Part shown: positions 62,079-64,000 of the stretch, piece by piece
How the letters are laid out: each line of letters begins with the position of its first letter
How positions within the stretch are numbered: the stretch's first letter is position 1
Source: Micromonospora zingiberis
GTDB taxonomy: Bacteria; Actinomycetota; Actinomycetes; Mycobacteriales; Micromonosporaceae
DNA length: 64,000 nt
Reading direction: 5' to 3'
NCBI RefSeq assembly: GCF_004331455.1
Contig: NZ_SJJR01000020.1
Location: 1 to 64,000 of the forward strand
Program-made: the position numbers and the translations under genes
Notes under the pieces: generated by a model
Told to the model about the DNA's origin: nothing
Database searches by the model: none
Seen by the model: only the letters and a program-made list of their open reading frames with translations

Positions 62079-64000
62079 GCGACACCCCCGGAGGAGTTGA
62101 GGAGCGGGCCCGGACGGCCGGCCGCGTCGGCGGCGACCGGCTCGGTCGCGCCCGGAGCGGAGATCCGCACCACCGCGCCGGAGGTCGCGCCCAGGCTGCG
62201 CCGCACGGTCGAGCCGGGCGAGTTGGTGGGCAGCCAGACCACCCCGTCCGGCATCTCGGTGATCGCCGCCGGCAGGGTCAACGCCCCCCGGTCGGTGCCC
62301 ACCGTCACCGGGTCGCCGTCGGCGACACCGAGCGCCTCGGCGGTGCCCTTGCCCAGCCGCACCACCGGCGGACGGGCGGTGCCGCCCAGGTACTCGTCAC
62401 CGTCGGTGAGACTGCCCAGGTCGATCAGCTGGTGCCAGGTCGCCAGGACCGCCTCGCCGGCAGCCGGCTGCGGCACCGGACCCGGCGCGACCGACGGGGC
62501 CGCCGGCCGCGTCATCCTGGTCGGCGGCAGCCCGCCCAGCTCGCGTCGCACGCTCAGCACGTCCCCGGTGCCCAACCGCACGTCCAACTGGGCGGCGATC
62601 GCGTCGAGCACCCGACCGTCGGTCATCGCGGCGGTGTTCAACACCGCGTCGAACGGACGCAGCCGGCCCTCCCAGTCCAGGAAGCTGCCGGCCTTCTCGA
62701 CCACCGGCGCGACCGGCAGGACGACGTCCGCCCGGCGGGTCACCGCGCTGGCCCGCAGCTCCAGGCTGACCAGGAACGGCACCGCGTCCAGGGCCTGCTC
62801 GGCCAGGCGCGGGTCGGCCAGGTCGGCCGGGTCGACGCCGGCCACCACCAGCGCGCCGAGCTGGCCCGCGGCGGCGGCGGCGAGGATGCCGTCGGTGTCC
62901 CGGCCGGCCTGGCTCGGAATCACCCCGGCCGGGATGTCCCACGCCTCGCCCAGTTCGGCGCGGGCGGTCGGCTCGGTGACCAGACGCCCGCCGGGCAGCA
63001 GGTTGGGCAGGCAGCCGGCGTCGACAGCGCCACGGTCACCGGCGCGCCGGGGCACCCAGGCCAGCTTCGCGCCGGTACGCGCGGCCACCTCGGCGGCGGC
63101 GGCGAGACCACCCGGCACGGTGGCCAGTCGCTCGCCCACGATCAGGATCGCGCCCTCGGCGCTGAGCGCCTCGGTGACCGTCGCGTGCTCGGCGAGCACG
63201 CCCGCCTCCTCGCCCGGCACCACCCGGGCCAGCTTGGCCCCGAGCTTCTCCAGGCCACGGGTGGCGAACGGGGCGATCGCGTACACCTTCAGCTTGTTCT
63301 TCAGGTACGCCTTGCGCAGCCGCAGGAAGAGGATCGGGCACTCCTCCTCCGGCTCCAGGCCGACCAGCACCACGGCCGGGGCGTTCTCGACGTCGGTGTA
63401 GGTGACGTCGGTGCTGCCGGCGACGGTGCTGGCCAGGAAGTCGGCCTCCTCGCGGGAGAGCGGCCGGGCCCGGAAGTCGATGTCGTTGGTGTGCAGCGCG
63501 ACCCGGGCGAACTTGGCGTACGCGTAGGCGTCCTCGACGGTCAGCCGGCCGCCGGTGAGCACCGCCGAACCCTGACCACCGTCGCGCGCGGCGCGCAGCC
63601 CCTCGGCGGCGACCCGCAGCGCCTCGCTCCAGGACGCCTCGCGCAGCTCACCGGTCTCCTGGTCGCGTACCAGCGGGGTGGTGAGCCGGTCGGCGGCCCG
63701 GGCGTACTGGAAGCCCCAGCGGCCCTTGTCGCAGTTCCACTCCTCGTTGACCTGCGGGTCGTCGCCGGCCAGCCGGCGCAGCACCTTGCCCCGGCGCCAG
63801 TCGGTGCGCTGGGCGCAGCCGGCCGAGCAGTGCTCGCAGACGCTCGGGCTGGAGACCAGGTCGAACGGGCGGGCGCGGAACCGGTACTGGCTGCCGGTCA
63901 GCGCGCCGACCGGGCAGATCTGCACGGTGTTGCCGGAGAAGTACGAGTTGAACGGGACGTCCCCCTCGTCGCCCTCCTCGCCGTACGCCTCGTCCCGATA
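62075..64000 (-). CDS. nuoG: NADH-quinone oxidoreductase subunit G, 5' part outside the window
   Basis: The frame is open to the window edge, so the N-terminal iron-sulfur part is missing here. Visible parts are NTVQICPVGALT, the Cys cluster CEHCSAGCAQRTDW and the molybdopterin-oxidoreductase fold (GRWGFQYARAADRLTTPLV; EKAGSFLDWEGRLRPFD). It conducts electrons in the peripheral arm. An internal GTG at 63925 should not be taken as the start. Confidence 0.93.
   Translation of the reverse strand, partial: YRDEAYGEEGDEGDVPFNSYFSGNTVQICPVGALTGSQYRFRARPFDLVSSPSVCEHCSAGCAQRTDWRRGKVLRRLAGDDPQVNEEWNCDKGRWGFQYARAADRLTTPLVRDQETGELREASWSEALRVAAEGLRAARDGGQGSAVLTGGRLTVEDAYAYAKFARVALHTNDIDFRARPLSREEADFLASTVAGSTDVTYTDVENAPAVVLVGLEPEEECPILFLRLRKAYLKNKLKVYAIAPFATRGLEKLGAKLARVVPGEEAGVLAEHATVTEALSAEGAILIVGERLATVPGGLAAAAEVAARTGAKLAWVPRRAGDRGAVDAGCLPNLLPGGRLVTEPTARAELGEAWDIPAGVIPSQAGRDTDGILAAAAAGQLGALVVAGVDPADLADPRLAEQALDAVPFLVSLELRASAVTRRADVVLPVAPVVEKAGSFLDWEGRLRPFDAVLNTAAMTDGRVLDAIAAQLDVRLGTGDVLSVRRELGGLPPTRMTRPAAPSVAPGPVPQPAAGEAVLATWHQLIDLGSLTDGDEYLGGTARPPVVRLGKGTAEALGVADGDPVTVGTDRGALTLPAAITEMPDGVVWLPTNSPGSTVRRSLGATSGAVVRISAPGATEPVAADAAGRPGPLLNSSGGVA

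Overview
The window is high-GC actinobacterial chromosome, almost certainly Micromonosporaceae (Micromonospora/Salinispora type). The grounds are frequent GTG starts, ATGA/GTGA start-stop overlaps, Esx and Tad loci, a BldG orthologue, and gene order matching the Streptomyces topA-tmk-holB-PSP1 and hppA-bldG-helicase blocks and the Mycobacterium Rv3654c-Rv3662c/acs block. No rRNA, tRNA, CRISPR array, prophage or insertion sequence was seen. Family names rest on motif recognition and remembered synteny; no database was searched.

Layout. 0-13 kb: PSP1-domain protein, a three-gene YbaB/Esp-like cluster, holB, a fused MFS transporter-dTMP kinase, a PLP deaminase/aldolase, a TetR regulator facing a sugar-lactone oxidase, and topA. 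13-21 kb: a hypothetical gene and a lipoprotein, the proton-pumping pyrophosphatase hppA, the anti-sigma/BldG pair, and a DECH-box helicase. 21-27 kb: a Tad-type pilus/secretion operon read on the minus strand (ssd, tadA, tadB, tadC, DUF4244 pilin, two TadE-like proteins). 27-33 kb: a membrane-anchored VHL-beta-domain protein, a HAD phosphatase, a Fic-fold protein without its catalytic residues, and acs split by one in-frame TAG. 33-45 kb: M6 metalloprotease, lipoprotein, an alpha/beta hydrolase without a nucleophile, a large SseB-domain protein, and part of a type VII secretion locus (mycosin, two WXG100 proteins, EccE). 45-53 kb: GNAT, RarD, an ECF sigma/anti-sigma pair, PhoX phosphatase, IclR/MFS pair. 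52.5-64 kb: polyprenyl diphosphate synthase and the end of the nuo operon (nuoN back to a partial nuoG) for respiratory complex I.

How the genes fit. topA, holB and tmk serve DNA metabolism. nuo, hppA, acs and the polyprenyl synthase (probably the menaquinone tail) serve energy metabolism. Two secretion machines (Tad and type VII) and several exported enzymes shape the cell surface. BldG with its partner and the ECF pair are regulatory.

Most unusual observations: a bacterial VHL-beta domain that keeps four of the five hydroxyproline-pocket residues and conserves the fifth as Thr; mini-ORFs that exactly bridge the nuoL/nuoM and nuoM/nuoN gaps, one being a duplicated 19-codon unit; an amber codon at a conserved Trp of acs; pseudo-enzymes of the Fic and alpha/beta-hydrolase folds; DnaA-box-like sites upstream of three secretion-related operons; and a family of GATCTTG-based long hairpins at gene ends.
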